Source: Angiostrongylus vasorum
Lineage: Eukaryota > Nematoda > Chromadorea > Rhabditida > Metastrongylidae
Direction: 5' to 3'
Assembly (NCBI GenBank): GCA_018806985.1
Contig: JADANN010000122.1
Span: 1,160,501-1,224,500 of the forward strand
DNA length: 64,000 bases
Part shown: in pieces, positions 24,301 through 34,395 of the stretch
Layout: each line of letters begins with the position of its first letter
How positions within the stretch are numbered: position 1 is the first letter of the stretch
Program-made: the position numbers and the translations under genes
The notes under the pieces: model-generated
Databases searched by the model: none
Told to the model about the DNA's origin: nothing
What the model saw: the letters and a program-made list of their open reading frames with translations, nothing else

Positions 24301-26767
24301 AGTAAGTTGAAGAAAAGTTCATTCTCTATGGTGTTCTTAAGAAGTATATTGAGTATGGAGCTTCCTTTGCAGTTATTTTTCGAACATGGCCTTGCATAGT
24401 AGCAGAAATTAAAGGTGATTAGGTGGATATTTGTTAATGTCAGTTATCTCTATAGCTTATCTCCAAAATTTGTAACAACTAATTGAAGAAGCGGGTCCGA
24501 TTCTAGAGACATCCTTAATTCCGCTTACTCCAGAGAGGTTAACTCGTAGACGGGAGCTCCTGGTTCTCAGCATCTGAAGAAAAGAATGTTAAACAGACGG
24601 AATAGCGTTCTGAAGTAATTAAAAAGACCGAGTTTTAATTAAGCCCGACGTTGATGAGCTAGTTATTAGTTATCTGATACGAGGTTGTTAATACTTTATA
24701 ACAACTCCGTATTAGCTTAACAATCTAAGAAAGCACGAACTTTTTCTTTTACTTTCTATGATTTACGTTTGGATGATTTCGCCAAGATCAGATCAGTTTT
24801 CGAAAGAGATAATACAGAAAAGACAGAAAAAGTACGGAAACATTTTCTTCGTAGGAAGCGAAAACGATCTGAAGACGACGAAGCGAACTCACTGAAACGT
24901 TAACCCTCCAAAATCATAAACATTTGTTGCGAACCTCATGTGAGATCAAATGAGTTTTTAACTAAATGAGTTAGAAGACGAGAACGTACCGAATGGCTAG
25001 TACATCCGTTCTATGACAATAAGCACTCTTACAGGTTAATCACCTTTCCCACTACGTCATAAGCCGTCGACTGCGCCCGCTGCTGGCCAGAAATGCACCT
25101 TCCAGAATCATCTTCGTCTCCAGTATCTGCTATGATTGGTTAGATTTTTCTTTCTTGGTCGCTCCATTCATCCGTTTACCAAACACTGTCCTAACTCTTC
25201 ATTTTCATTACAAAGCTTTAAAAATAGTCAACTGACCAAGTTTCCATTAGTAAATTTCACATAGAAGTATGGATCGCCCAAGAATATTGCAGTCTTCTTC
25301 TCAGTAGTTAGCACCAAATATATTTATGTCTGGCTATTCCCATAACAATGCGACACCACTAATTCAATATGTGTATTTTTGGCTTGTTTTTCGTCCAAGC
25401 TTCTTGTATTTTTATAAGAGGAGCTTTTCAGTGTTCACTAAGCCGTAAAACGTAGAGTGTTGTGCATAAAACACATCTATTAAAATGTTTTACGTTCATT
25501 CATAAGGGCGCATGTAGCGCAGTGGTCGGAGGCACCCTGCAACACACGTGGAATCGATCGTCGCGCCCATGGCCCACCAAGCCTTCCATCCCCTCCGGGG
25601 TCGGCAAATTGGTATCAAACTTGTCTGAGACGATAGCAGCACTGGCTCGATAAATAGGTACGCCACAGCGAGTCATTGTAAAGGCCAGATATGCATTCAA
25701 TCACCTCCAAACAATGCTTAGTGAAGTCGAATACATGGCGCATTCCTCAAGGATTGATCAACGCCGAGAGCTTTATCCTTTTTTATTTATGTTCATTCGT
25801 GAAATTTCAGGGCTTCTAATAACTTAGCTGTGATTTAACACGATATTTATTTGTGCTGGACATTTCCTTTTTTCAATCTTTAGTCCAAAAAAGAAAATAA
25901 AAGTATAAAGGAAGTCCTTCAGCTGTCTTGACAGCTGTAAATAGAAAAACGTTCTAAGAGAAATGCTTTTATCATTCTTTATGTATGGAGCTAATACGAA
26001 TGGGTTCTTTAAAACAGGTGTCGATATCACATATAACAGATGATAAAAAGATGTTGGGTGATGAAGGCAGGAATTATAGTGACATAGGACTTATTCAGGT
26101 ACCCTCTAGATTTCTCCGATCTGCAAGCCGTCAACTATGGAGAGCCTTATCTACAGTATTCACGCAGTAAACTCATGAATCACTTGACTGCTTTGAGAAT
26201 GGCTCGTGATAAAGGCGACGGTGTGACGGTGAATGTTCTGGAGCCAGGAGTGATAGAGACGAAATTGCTCAGGTTAATTCGGATTCAAAGAAATTTGTTG
26301 CGCAAGGTTAGCAACTGTTACACGAAAGGCCACTGTCTTCGTTAGTTCGCTATATTCCATCTATGACCACAAACGCTGGCTATGAACATAGTCCAACTTA
26401 TTAGAATAAACTAACATGCTACTCGGTACAGTTTATTACCAGTTGATACGATTTTTTGACACATCTTGTGATCAACTACATTCTCTTTTATCATTATAGT
26501 GACGTTAGAGATTTATATCCAAATTCATTTTGCCATTTAAATACCTCAAGACGTGGAGGGTACTCTGGTGGACCTGTGAAGAACGGCAGCTACGCGCCAG
26601 TACATCTTGTCATGTCTGATGAACTCCAGAGCACCACCGGCGGGTATTTCAATAATCGCGGAAAGAAGATCACCTCGCTGAGCTCTGATTCGACCGACTC
26701 TACTCAACAGGATCGTCTATGGAAGATGAGCGAAGAGATATGTGCAAGATTTGGCGTCACTTTCTAG
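12066..26767 (+). CDS. Short-chain dehydrogenase/reductase (SDR) gene, spliced, with two alternative 3' modules
   Basis: NAD(P)-dependent oxidoreductase of the classical SDR superfamily; substrate unknown. The N-terminal exons are 12066-12353, 12786-12869, 13314-13436 and 16980-17083. They encode a hydrophobic leader, the cofactor motif TGSTDGIG, the NAG motif (LLCNAG), the NYLSHF segment and the strand ending IVVVGSVLHSW with the catalytic-serine position. Downstream there are two alternative sets. Set A is 18182-18373, 19620-19760 and a weak last exon about 22737-22866. Set B is 26099-26272 and 26551-26767 with an AATAAA at 26843. Each set starts with an exon carrying the catalytic YSRSK (YxxxK), and each joins exon 4 in the same phase (TG|G, Trp). 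Spliced lengths are 1062 nt (A, 353 aa) and 990 nt (B, 329 aa), both divisible by three and close to normal SDR length. Best relatives are probably the retinol-dehydrogenase/DHRS/WWOX-like SDRs. The first residues could act as a membrane anchor. It could be one gene with alternative 3' ends, or a gene plus a truncated tandem duplicate. Confidence 0.75.
12786..12869 (+). CDS. SDR exon 2
   Basis: Acceptor TTTTTAG at 12785, donor GAG|GTACTC, 28 codons, phase 0 to 0. It encodes ATRDHIIKETGNSS...DYIAADLS, the SDR segment with the D-x-A/D-L adenine-binding motif. Confidence 0.75.
13314..13436 (+). CDS. SDR exon 3
   Basis: Acceptor CGCTTGCAG, donor CAG|GTGGCG, 41 codons, phase 0 to 0. It contains DLNVLLCNAGVL, the structural NAG motif, and KDGLEMTFQ leading into the next exon. 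Confidence 0.8.
14146..14262 (+). pseudogene. 5S rRNA-like pseudogene
   Basis: GGCCATACCACCC (14150-14162) and TCGGAAGCTAAGC (14200-14212) are the two best-conserved stretches of eukaryotic 5S rRNA, the second being the internal A-box region. They stand in the right order, with a GATGGGAG-like echo (GAATGGGGCGCC) after them. The gap between the two blocks is about 12 nt longer than in 5S rRNA and the remainder is diverged, so this is a decayed copy or a 5S-derived SINE head rather than a working gene. Confidence 0.55.
14810..14890 (+). mobile_element. RT tail fragment
   Basis: LQINLKKIQFMKS in one frame, the same RTE reverse-transcriptase block as at 3035. A short dead remnant in the SDR intron. 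Confidence 0.45.
15625..16330 (+). repeat. Two diverged tandem copies of a GTCGGCTATTG-ending repeat
   Basis: 15715-15845 and 16175-16320 share GCAGGACAACATGTATGCTCA-like starts, a CGGAGGAATCCTA-like middle and GAAGCAGTCGGAACGTCGGC-like ends. The ends belong to the same terminal family as family D. Further single ends occur at about 20225 and 28970. Confidence 0.45.
16455..16705 (+). repeat. Repeat F
   Basis: Shares CGGCCTGTCCTCACTGGTTG, a GGTCTTCACCACCACA block and a CTTGTGGATCAGAGGGAGA block with 55590-55845 (same orientation) and with 42600-42975 and 53312-53470 (inverted). One edge carries a TACTTGA-type short repeat, as seen in RTE-mobilised elements. Confidence 0.6.
16980..17083 (+). 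CDS. SDR exon 4
   Basis: Acceptor TTGTTTCAG, donor TTG|GTATGT, 104 nt ending in phase 2. It encodes VNYLSHFILCNRLVDLLE and RIVVVGSVLHSW: the conserved Asn segment and the strand ending at the catalytic Ser region. This is the last exon shared by both alternative 3' modules. Confidence 0.8.
18182..18373 (+). CDS. SDR catalytic exon, copy A
   Basis: Acceptor CTCATTTATAG. 192 nt that enter with one base (TG|G = Trp) and leave in phase 2 at AAT|GTACGT. It encodes ALDWTDVMATKDYEKYLVYSRSKL..., with YSRSK as the Tyr-x-x-x-Lys catalytic pair and AVNVVELG where copy B has TVNVLEPG. The Pro of the usual PG turn is therefore missing, and the exon end is less well conserved than copy B. Confidence 0.65.
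18628..18990. repeat. Inverted pair of SINE-C copies
   Basis: 18628-18840 is antisense and 18845-18990 sense to the SINE-C family. The CCGCAGGTGTCTGCG block of the left arm pairs with the ACACCTGCGGTCC block of the right. The transcript would fold into a long imperfect hairpin about 250 nt downstream of SDR exon copy A. Confidence 0.65.
19620..19760 (+). CDS. SDR C-terminal exon, copy A
   Basis: Acceptor TTACTTTAG, donor ATAAG|GTGGGG, 141 nt entering with one base and leaving in phase 2, so in frame with copy A of the catalytic exon. It encodes AGNLVQLIENPMFENLSGKY...GKQIR, equivalent to the copy B stretch YAPVHLVMSDELQSTTGGYF...GKKI. Confidence 0.7.
20105..20150 (+). repeat. ATT microsatellite
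   Basis: (TTA)n tract with minor interruptions in an otherwise featureless stretch (19761-21290). That stretch also carries one GTCAGCTACTG-type repeat end near 20225. Confidence 0.8.
21330..21610 (-). repeat. SINE-A (antisense)
   Basis: AGCTCTCGCCGTTGATCGAT end at the left; the tRNA-like head (CCGACCACTACGCCATGCGC on the plus strand) at the right. Same family as 5515. Confidence 0.7.
21787..22046 (+). CDS. Candidate two-exon small secreted protein
   Basis: TCTCTTTCTCAG ends 2 nt before an ATG at 21787 (possible SL site). Exon 1 is 21787-21841 with donor TCTG|GTAAGA, then a 41-nt intron ending TTTTTGTTTCAG. Exon 2 is 21883-22046, ending in TAA, with an AATAAA overlapping the stop. Joined, it gives 72 codons starting MYRLIMAICLVSSGIPNS, a signal-peptide-like start, followed by an acidic then aromatic C-terminal part. 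No family is recognised. It lies inside an SDR intron on the same strand. The alternative is that the acceptor at 21784 serves the SDR transcript: in SDR phase it gives 12 residues and a stop. Confidence 0.3.
22737..22866 (+). CDS. SDR last exon, copy A (tentative)
   Basis: In the phase required by the 19760 donor, 22737-22866 reads SLGVWKCLEEEITSQFSGY... to TAA. This resembles DRLWKMSEEICARF in the last exon of copy B. The acceptor (GATGAGTAG) is poor. A stronger acceptor at 22665 (TTTTTTTCTGTAG) would give only 14 in-frame residues before a stop. No AATAAA follows closely. Confidence 0.35.
23138..23405 (-). repeat. SINE-A (antisense, diverged)
   Basis: Matches the SINE-A body (ATCCCAAGTTTGATGCCAAT) and head (antisense, CATTGCACTAAACCACACTCG) but is older than the other copies. 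Confidence 0.55.
24672..24722. repeat. Short hairpin from family D termini
   Basis: CTGATACGAGGTTGTTA faces TAACAACTCCGTATTAG across about 8 nt. These are two facing copies of the family D edge sequence. A second piece with GAAACGTTAACC follows at about 24880-24905. The remainder of 23410-25500 shows no gene. Confidence 0.5.
25505..25780 (+). repeat. SINE-A (sense)
   Basis: Head GGGCGCATGTAGCGCAGTGG, B-box-like GGAATCGATCG and the full body to CGCCGAGAGCTTTATCC. One of the better-preserved copies. Confidence 0.75.
26099..26272 (+). CDS. SDR catalytic exon, copy B
   Basis: Acceptor CTTATTCAG, donor CTCAG|GTTAAT, 174 nt entering with one base and leaving in phase 2, the same phases as copy A. 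It encodes YPLDFSDLQAVNYGE, then YLQYSRSKLMNHL (catalytic Tyr/Lys) and VTVNVLEPGVIETKLLR, the canonical SDR PG motif. Better conserved than copy A. Confidence 0.75.
26551..26767 (+). CDS. SDR terminal exon, copy B
   Basis: Acceptor ACCTCAAG at 26550 restores Arg across the junction. 72 codons plus TAG. It contains NGSYAPVHLVMSDELQ, GGYFNNRGKKI and the C-terminal RLWKMSEEICARFGVTF. Followed by AATAAA. Confidence 0.7.
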
Positions 26768-26842
26768 TGGATGATGACTAATCTATTAAGAGTCCTTGTG
26801 ATCCGCAGTACGCAGTACCTGTTTCTTAATTACATGCGTTGC

Positions 26843-26848
26843 GAATAA
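26843..26848 (+). promoter_or_regulatory. Polyadenylation signal AATAAA
   Basis: AATAAA 76 nt after the stop codon of the SDR copy B terminal exon. No comparable signal was seen after the copy A exons. Confidence 0.6.
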
Positions 26849-26901
26849 AATAAGCTTTTTTCTCAAATGCCCTCAGAAATACGACAAGATGAAACAAAAT
26901 C

Positions 26902-27265
26902 GGTCGAGTAGCGCAGTGGTAGTAATGCCGATCATCACGAGCACAGTAGTGGCTCAACCCCGCACCGATCTCCATCTCTACGGGGTTCGAAAAATTGGTA
27001 CCAGACTTATTTGCGGAAAGTCCACTATCTACAATCCGAGTGGGAACGCTCTATCTCGGCTAGCTCAGGACTCTAGGGAGAATCGACTCGACAAGCGCTG
27101 AACGATAATCATGACGAAAAGAAAGCTTTCAATAACCAGCCGAATCCAAACGCAAAAATTGGAAGTCGCAACCTTCGTGAATCATGATGGATACCAGGGA
27201 AACGAATCGAATAGATAGAAGTTCCGGGGTCTGCACACTATATGTGAAATACGGGTCATGTAAAA
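26902..27265 (+). repeat. SINE-B (sense)
   Basis: GTCGAGTAGCGCAGTGGTAG head, GGCTCAACCCC B-box position and a body to GGGTCATGTAAAATGAAAAA. Same family as 2420. Confidence 0.7.
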
Positions 27266-27349
27266 TGAAAAAAAGTAAGTATTGAAAAAAATACTCAGCT
27301 GCATATATTGCCGTTGTGTCGTTATTCTCGGCTTACTATGTGTTTTCGA

Positions 27350-27760
27350 ATCAATAGGTTTTGATTAATTGTGAGAATCGTTGCCACCACAAAAACTTTC
27401 CTCTGATCCAAACTGTTACCAACTCCCTTTGGTTAAGGTCCAGAACAGTTTTAGCGGAGCCGTTTTGAAATTTTAGCGAAAGCATAAATTGCTCAAGCAA
27501 CAGTCTACTAGTCTCAATATGCTCTTCGCTATGATTTCGGGCTCTGAAACGTCGTCTACATACTTTTTGTAAAGGAGATATGAGAACTAGCTAACGAGAT
27601 AAGAACAGCGGTAATGAGTGACGCTTCAGAATAACACCTGCAAGGCCAGTTGGATTTGTGCCAATAAAACTACCAATAAGAACGCCTTCTAGAATTCCGA
27701 CGGTGTAATCATGTATCTTCAAGCGCAAAAGGTAGGGGGGACGGATGCCTAAACGTCATC
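27350..27760 (-). mobile_element. Penelope-like reverse transcriptase fragment (decayed)
   Basis: One minus-strand frame contains YKKYVDDV, the R/K-Y-V/I-D-D-V motif typical of Penelope-like element reverse transcriptases. It is followed by a leucine-rich stretch and stops. Frames change several times, so it is dead. Confidence 0.4.
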
Positions 27761-27794
27761 GACAATGGCATCCATCCATATTCTCTTGGATTAT

Positions 27795-27985
27795 TGAACT
27801 AACACGAGGTTGGTATGAGGATTTACTCGGCTAACGTTTCGACGTCTTCATCTTCTTCAGAGCCGGATCAGTTCGAATCGATTGTCCACATCCGTTCATC
27901 CTTGCAATATATGCTGTTCGTTGTCGCGTTGGGTCGAGCTTGCTGGATTGGAGCACCACTCATATGAATCAATGCTACAATTTTA
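27795..27985 (+). repeat. Foldback/MITE family D end
   Basis: AACACGAGGTTGG edge, CGGCTAACGTTTCGACGTC core, then TTCAGAGCCGGATC and GATTGGAGCACCACTC. Parallel to 8640 and 45176. Confidence 0.6.
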
Positions 27986-28129
27986 TACAGGACAGATGTT
28001 GATTTATTACTGCTATCCAATATGATCTGTTTTTTTGGCGGCAATGCATCGTGCAGAAATCGGTATAATTATGTTAGCGAACCCATGGCGTGGCACTATT
28101 TCTTAAAACCGACTTTCCTTCAACCTCAG

Positions 28130-28315
28130 TAGAAACAATCAGTATTCCTTTGGAGATAACCCATGGAGAAAGCCAGCGAGAAAGATTCAGAATAATGGAT
28201 CACATTCAAAATATAACGAGACTCATTAAATCATTCCTAGAACACAAGATGTCACTTTGTCCCACTACCATCGACATGAGAACATCGTCGACTCAGCTGA
28301 GGCAAAAGTAGTTAT
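28130..28315 (+). mobile_element. RTE reverse transcriptase fragment
   Basis: MDHIQNITRLI corresponds to the MDHIHTI(I/T)RLIE block of the RTE copy at 58858. The part that should follow (LTFIDLKKAFDS) is unrecognisable, so this is a remnant. Confidence 0.5.
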
Positions 28316-28489
28316 GGATAAGCTATAAAACAAAGGCACCACTACTCAGCAGGTAGAGAAAAATTTCATGATCAAAACTTCACTGCAGCATTATCACTGG
28401 CGTAAGGAGAGAGACGGGCTTGACAAAGCGATATCACTGTTTTTTCTTTATGGGCAAATACGAGCTTTTTGTTACAGCATTTACCAGTA

Positions 28490-28820
28490 CGCAACAGCTG
28501 AGGTTTCAACGGGTTCGCCTTCTACAGAACCTCGAAAGGTCAAATTAACATGCAGTCTACTTAGCCAAACACTTCTATAACCTTCTGAGAAGATTTTGAA
28601 GTAATAGTCACTTCCCTAAAATTCAATGTAATTCGGAAAATCAGCGCGTAGTAGTCTTAAAGTGTTTTGGATAAATTCCAGAAATCCGAAAAAGGAAACC
28701 GCATGAAGGACTGCCTTGTAACCACGCGTGAGTCATACCTCAGACTAATTCTCCTACCTTAGCCAGGCGCATTCGTCACCTATATAGTACTCTGTGCGGC
28801 TGGTTTCCAAAAATAACTGG
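28490..28820 (+). repeat. Composite repeat (GTTTCAAC end plus repeat H)
   Basis: Block with CCTCGAAAGGTCAAATTAAC (28495-28580) followed by repeat H (28655-28820). The same two blocks occur at 9490-9865, but with H inverted relative to the first. Confidence 0.5.
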
Positions 28821-29014
28821 AGGAGTTAGAAAGGAACGGGGAGTGTGTAGAAGAAGTTGTTTATTATGCAAGTGAGAATTTACGTACTAAGTTATATTTC
28901 CTAAGAATGAAAGAATGTATGACTGAGTAGATTGCATGTCAGTTTGACTTTTATAGGCTCTGAAACAACCGAGAGAAGAAAGGCGCAAAACCGCCGAAAC
29001 GTTAGCTATTGTTT

Positions 29015-29357
29015 TCCATGTGCAGCTCCCAGCACTTCTCATAGTCAATTCGTTTCCTCTCATCCATTGTCCACGAAGACCTTCCAACATTATGTGTGGC
29101 CTCGGTTGCTGCTTGAGGATTTTCATTTCGTCTTGAATGTCGAAGAATGCCGGTCGAGCAGTCCTCCCTGGAGTACTGAGGTAGCCGGGCTGGAGCGTTC
29201 CCAGTTGGATTGCAGAGAGCGATTTTTTTTCCAGGCAAGTCCACTGCCAATGTTTCGACGCCGGAAGGGTGAGAGGCTTGGTTGGCGCGAAGCAGAATCG
29301 AACTAGCACCATGCTCGTGATTGACGTATATCACTACTATTGTGCTATCCCCCCTAA
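29015..29357 (-). repeat. SINE-B (antisense)
   Basis: Body starts with CCAGCACTTCTCATAGTC. It ends with the antisense tRNA-like head (CTCGTGATTGACG...CTATTGTGCTATCCCC). The overlapping frames here are SINE shadows. Confidence 0.65.
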
Positions 29358-29469
29358 TTAATAAATGCTGTGCTAAGAAGCAGAGAATTATTGGTAAATT
29401 CCGAGGTTAAAAGAAATTCGGTCTTGGGATTTGCTAAAGCCATACCAACTTTCCAAAATTACTGACACT

Positions 29470-29720
29470 GCCGATAAAGTCATGTGAAAACTAACATGCA
29501 TAATATGCGAGCAAAAGTCGGCATGGTCGGCAACGACAACCTCTTCGCACTATTGGCTGATGATATTGTTCTTATAATGTCATGCATTGGCCAAGTGGAA
29601 CTAAGGCTGGCCGATTGCCACAACATTTATTGGAAAGTCAGTCTTCGGTTGAACCATAAGAAAATCATTTTTGTTAGGAACGGACTCTTTTCCGATGGAA
29701 TGTGACAGTGTATGCTGGAA
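29470..29720 (+). mobile_element. RTE reverse transcriptase fragment with LADD
   Basis: The frame at 29484-29705 contains FALLADDIVLI, a decayed form of the FADDIVLI catalytic block, then LRLNHKKIIFVRNG, which matches the LNLTKT-FMRNG block of RTE elements. It ends at a stop and there is no linked endonuclease. Confidence 0.6.
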
Positions 29721-30490
29721 AGATTTGATATCAAAAGAGTGGTGTTAAGATGATTTCGCTCGTTGAAAATGTTTGAATGAATTCGAATTTCTATCCTACG
29801 CCGATTATAGACAACCAAAGACTAGTGATGCCGTCACATGCACTGGAATTTCAAGATCCATATGGCTCACACTCGTTCTCCGCCTTAGTGACAACCACTC
29901 GATGTGAGGTGTTAATGATTAAGTCTCACGGGATGTCAAGTGCTTGATGACCATTGACCTGATAGTCGGAGTTTTCGTTAAAATCGTGGACGAACAATAT
30001 AATAGCCTACATGTCCTTCAGGATCATAGGACCCACCGCGCAACTCTGGATGAAACAAGGAGTAGCGAAAGGATTGTTGACACTCACTGAAGTTAATCAT
30101 TGATCAGCGGGCAGACAAATGGTGCAAGCAATTCTTTTGGTAATGTTTCTATCTCAAAATCCATAGATTCTATCCTTATGAACAGAATCGGATCAATCCT
30201 GACACTGCTGTTAAGCGTTCAGAACTGCGTTTCACTCAAATTCATTTGACGTGGGAACTATCTAGCATCAAAGAAACCGATATCTTGTACTTCGCAAAGC
30301 CAGTGAAATCTGTAGCAGTAGAAACGACGTGGACGAATAAACATGAAAGAAAACAAGCATTTCTTTTTTAACCAGCAAAAGAGAGTTATTGCAAATTCCG
30401 AACTTGCACCCCTTCATAAAATATGTAGATGTGAAGCCAGAAAGCTAGGCAGAAATCTCACAAAATTAATGCAAAACAGAGAATGTAATC

Positions 30491-30584
30491 TTTCGGATGA
30501 CACGATTCGAAGGTAGTCTTTAGTTTTGCAACGGCTTACCCCGTTACAAAATTAGGGACTAACTTCGAGTTGTGTCATCCGGAA
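30491..30584 (+). ncRNA. Candidate hairpin RNA (44-bp arms, 6-nt loop)
   Basis: The left arm 30491-30534 and right arm 30541-30584 pair along their whole length. There are eight imperfect positions: in plus-sense RNA six are G-U wobbles, one is a C-A and one a G-A mismatch. The loop is CTTACC. The left arm starts TTTCGGATGACACGATTCG. It is a compact hairpin with no protein-coding content and could be a small-RNA precursor or a palindromic MITE. Confidence 0.45.
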
Positions 30585-31169
30585 AAATTATATTAAGTCT
30601 TCAAAATTCCAGTTGTGGTGTCTCTTCACTGTCAAATATTATTTGAAAGAAGATTCTTTATAATGCCACAACTAGCATGGATAGCAAGCATTTGAAAAAA
30701 GAGCATCATCACGAAAAGCTGGGCTGATTAAGTCATTACCGCCTTTCGATGTCATTCACTCTGACCTAAAGAGGCCATTTCACTCTGATAATGACTAATG
30801 ACTGCGAGAGTAGATGGATGGAGTTTCGACTTTATAAGGGTGGACTTCACAGCAACAAGGTATTAGATCTTTAGCTTTACCTACAGGATGGCCAAAAGTA
30901 TGGGCATCAGTGAGGCATCTATAGTTTTGTTCCTACAGACTTTTTTTTAAATTTATTGTTTTAACGACTCAACAATAAAGGCAATGTTCAGATAAGCTGT
31001 TCGAATTGGCGTTTCTTTGCTATGACGCGGATCTGCACCTTTCACATATATCATGGTGTTCTCGCAGGAATTTGATGATAGCTCTATAATTTCCTAATCC
31101 AACGATGGCGCAACAGCGCAGATGGCCTAAATCAATCATCTTTTCGTTCTTTTGCTTCTGCCCCAAGAA

Positions 31170-31480
31170 TGGAAAATTGTAACGGAATCAATCTTACACT
31201 GTTAGAGAGCCATTCGATAAAGTATTCCAAAACTCGACTGTGGATCCACGATCGCCCTTTTAGCTCTGTGTGGACGATCCCTATCTAGGTGCTTTCTGAC
31301 AATTTCTCTACTGTGCGATTGCTTCCACACTGAACCAACTCTTTGAGGGCCATTTTTATGGTCTATAACTATAAGGTAACATCATCTGACACGGGATGTC
31401 ATCCACATGGCGCATTTTGAAGATTGTCAGTGATTTCTTGCACATCTTGAGTTGGCTAACCTTTGCCTCTTCAATTAAGT
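31170..31480 (-). mobile_element. Possible mariner-type transposase remnant
   Basis: A broken minus-strand reading gives ALKELVQCGSNRTVEKLSES. This resembles the LKxLVExxSxxTxxEL block in the DNA-binding half of mariner transposases. No catalytic D34D triad is visible. Confidence 0.2.
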
Positions 31481-31499
31481 GTTGTATAATAGCTCGAAA

Positions 31500-34105
31500 C
31501 TCCAAGCCACTGTTTGGTGAGCGATTGAATAGCTGAGAGAGTATTGTAACACTTTTAGAAACGCCGAGATGCCCTGATCTGTTCTAATCTCCTGCTTGCT
31601 AATTCAACTTATGTTCACCAAACAACGACACTCGGCTTTCCGCTGCGCATTGACATTTCTTCTAGTAATTACTGATGCCTTAAGCTTTTCTACAATGGTT
31701 GCTTTACAGTAATAAGTGTGAACGTCTAGAATAAAAGCAGAATGATTTACGATTCACACACCGAAGTTGACAAGTGCACAAATGAAATATAAACTTTATT
31801 TGGTTTATCTCTAATTAAGAAATAGAAGATTCATGAAATAAATCCAATAATTTGTTTCGATACGTGAAAGCCGTGCCTTCGACATGGGTGCATGTGCTCG
31901 TCATGCCATCCTTCAGCTGTTTGTGGAACACGTTCATAATTTTCTAACGTTACGGGAGTGATGAAAATATCGTTGGATGATATGAATATATCTAGAGCAG
32001 AACTCGTATGCGAAGAGTAGGCGCACAGAAATGAAGAAGCCCTTCTGAAGACGGGCGTCTGATAAGAGATAGGTGTATGATGAGAACAACGCCTCCAGAA
32101 TTTTGCAATGAAATCTTCTCATCACGCAGCTGACTACGGTTTCATCACTTGAATATCGCAACACGTGACTCCTTGACTTCGGTTTCTTCTTAGCACTTCA
32201 TACGAACCGTCAACTGGATGACAAGGTCATTGTCAACGGTCAGTGTAAGTTTCTTTTCCACATTTAACGTGCTCACCCAAGATCGAAGTCGCTGTTAACT
32301 AGTACTTGATCCTATTTATTAATTTGCTGGATTAACCCAGATTTTATTGCGTTTTACAAATCTCCTGGTGACTCTAATGGCAGCATAGCTCGCTGTTCCT
32401 ACTACTTGTACTCATTATGTGTTAGTCGTTCTTTAGTGGTGGTAGTCGTACAATTTTAACCTGAACTGGCGAAATGTCATGCTTCGAACAAGCTTTGTCA
32501 CTTATCGACCAAGGTCTATCAAGGAGAACAGAATCCGAACAATAACATTTGTCTTATTCATAGTTCAGAAGAGCATAGGTACCTGAGAAAATTAAATTCT
32601 GTAGCCCGTCGGTGTTTGAGTGGTCGATGTTCTGTTTTGATACTGTTGAAACTCAACGAAAAATGAATGAAGACTCGTGAATTTAACTATTTGCGCACAA
32701 GTTTGCAGGCATACTCGAGCCATACTTTCTAGAAACAATTCGAAGCACTTTATACTGATCTGGTTTTGCGTAGCATAGATCTTCAGAAAATATCACACTT
32801 TCCAGGAGGGGTTATGGATAGGTCATTTTTTGTAATACAATGAGAACGGTTGGAGAAGGTGAGCTTGGAAGTGAATTCTAGAGGAATTAAAAGGAGATAG
32901 GAACTCCATAAATGTAGGAAGACTGACGTTGTATTCACAGCTAGAACCAATCCTCAGATTTTTGAACCACACTTGAACTGCACATCACAGCAACTTCATT
33001 CCCATGAAGCTCGGCATCATGACGGCAACGCATTGGGTAGGTGGCAAGATGTGGCGTCCATGTAAAGCCATGGCATGACTACCTTAAGATTCAAAGAGGA
33101 GCAACACAAGTTGGGAAGCTGCAAATTCCGTGATGATTTTCAATTCCAGGAAGCGGAAATATATGAATGGTAGCTGAAAAGATTGTAGTATTCATTGGTC
33201 TTGTCTTAATCATCGGTTATCTGAGTGGACTTTTTTATCGTGGGAATCACACACATTCTTTATTACACTGGAATTATTGAATTGCTGTCATTCATTCATT
33301 TTACCAACCAGTACTACATAGATTTTCTATCGCAACAGACGACTCTCGCCCGGAAGAATTCGTAGACTCATCATGAAGTTCCTATTTTCATGAAGCTGAG
33401 TATAAGTTCGCAGTTAACTCATTTAAGTCTCCTTGTTCACAGCTCTATAAAATTTGTGATACAAAAACTCATTTCACCTTCACTCACACTATCTACACAT
33501 TATATCTGGAAGAACAGGATTCAATCGACAATATCAGCGAAAGCATCCATGAGTCAAAAAAACTATCCCATATAAACGACTTCCCATCGAATAACGACAA
33601 AAACCTCTACAATCGAATCGTATGAGATCGTATCAGTGGCTGGTTGGGTTTGGATGAGTACAAAACACTGCGTTGAACTTGTAAAAGCACAACCTAATTG
33701 CAAAGTTACATTGTAGATCAATCAAAGACATCCTACATTGGGTTTTTCTCGCTAGACCGTCGCTTCTTTTTTGAATCGTTCTCGCTTGCTGCTCTTTCTC
33801 TTCTCTTACGAAAAGCTCACTTACGTTCGCGTAGATGATGTTTTCCGTTGTTCTTTGCGTGTCTGATTCACTCACTCCTCAGCCTCGTCCCTTGTCATCT
33901 CATTCCGCTTCGGATCGTCACATGCATGGCTACCGCTCCGTCACACAATAATGTCGGTTCGTTATGTTCGCATCCATTATTTCAAAACTTGCCATCCTAT
34001 TACTTCTTTCAGCTAACAGAAATATTAGTCGTGTTAAGAACACTTATAAAACATTCCACGTTAAATCTTTTAATAAGTAACAGTACAGTAAATATTGCAA
34101 AACAT
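31500..34105. other. No recognisable gene
   Basis: AT-rich sequence. The minus frame at 33633-33875 ends a plausible block (SESDTQRTTENIIYAN) at a good donor (AAC|GTAAGT, near 33825) but I could not link it to other exons. No known repeat head was seen. Confidence 0.35.
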
Positions 34106-34109
34106 CTTT

Positions 34110-34395
<286 letters not shown>

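Noticed and set aside
28887..29334. Long overlapping frames on both strands (up to 141 codons)
   Set aside because: They are translations of the antisense SINE-B at 29015-29357; the same peptides recur at 37252-37603.
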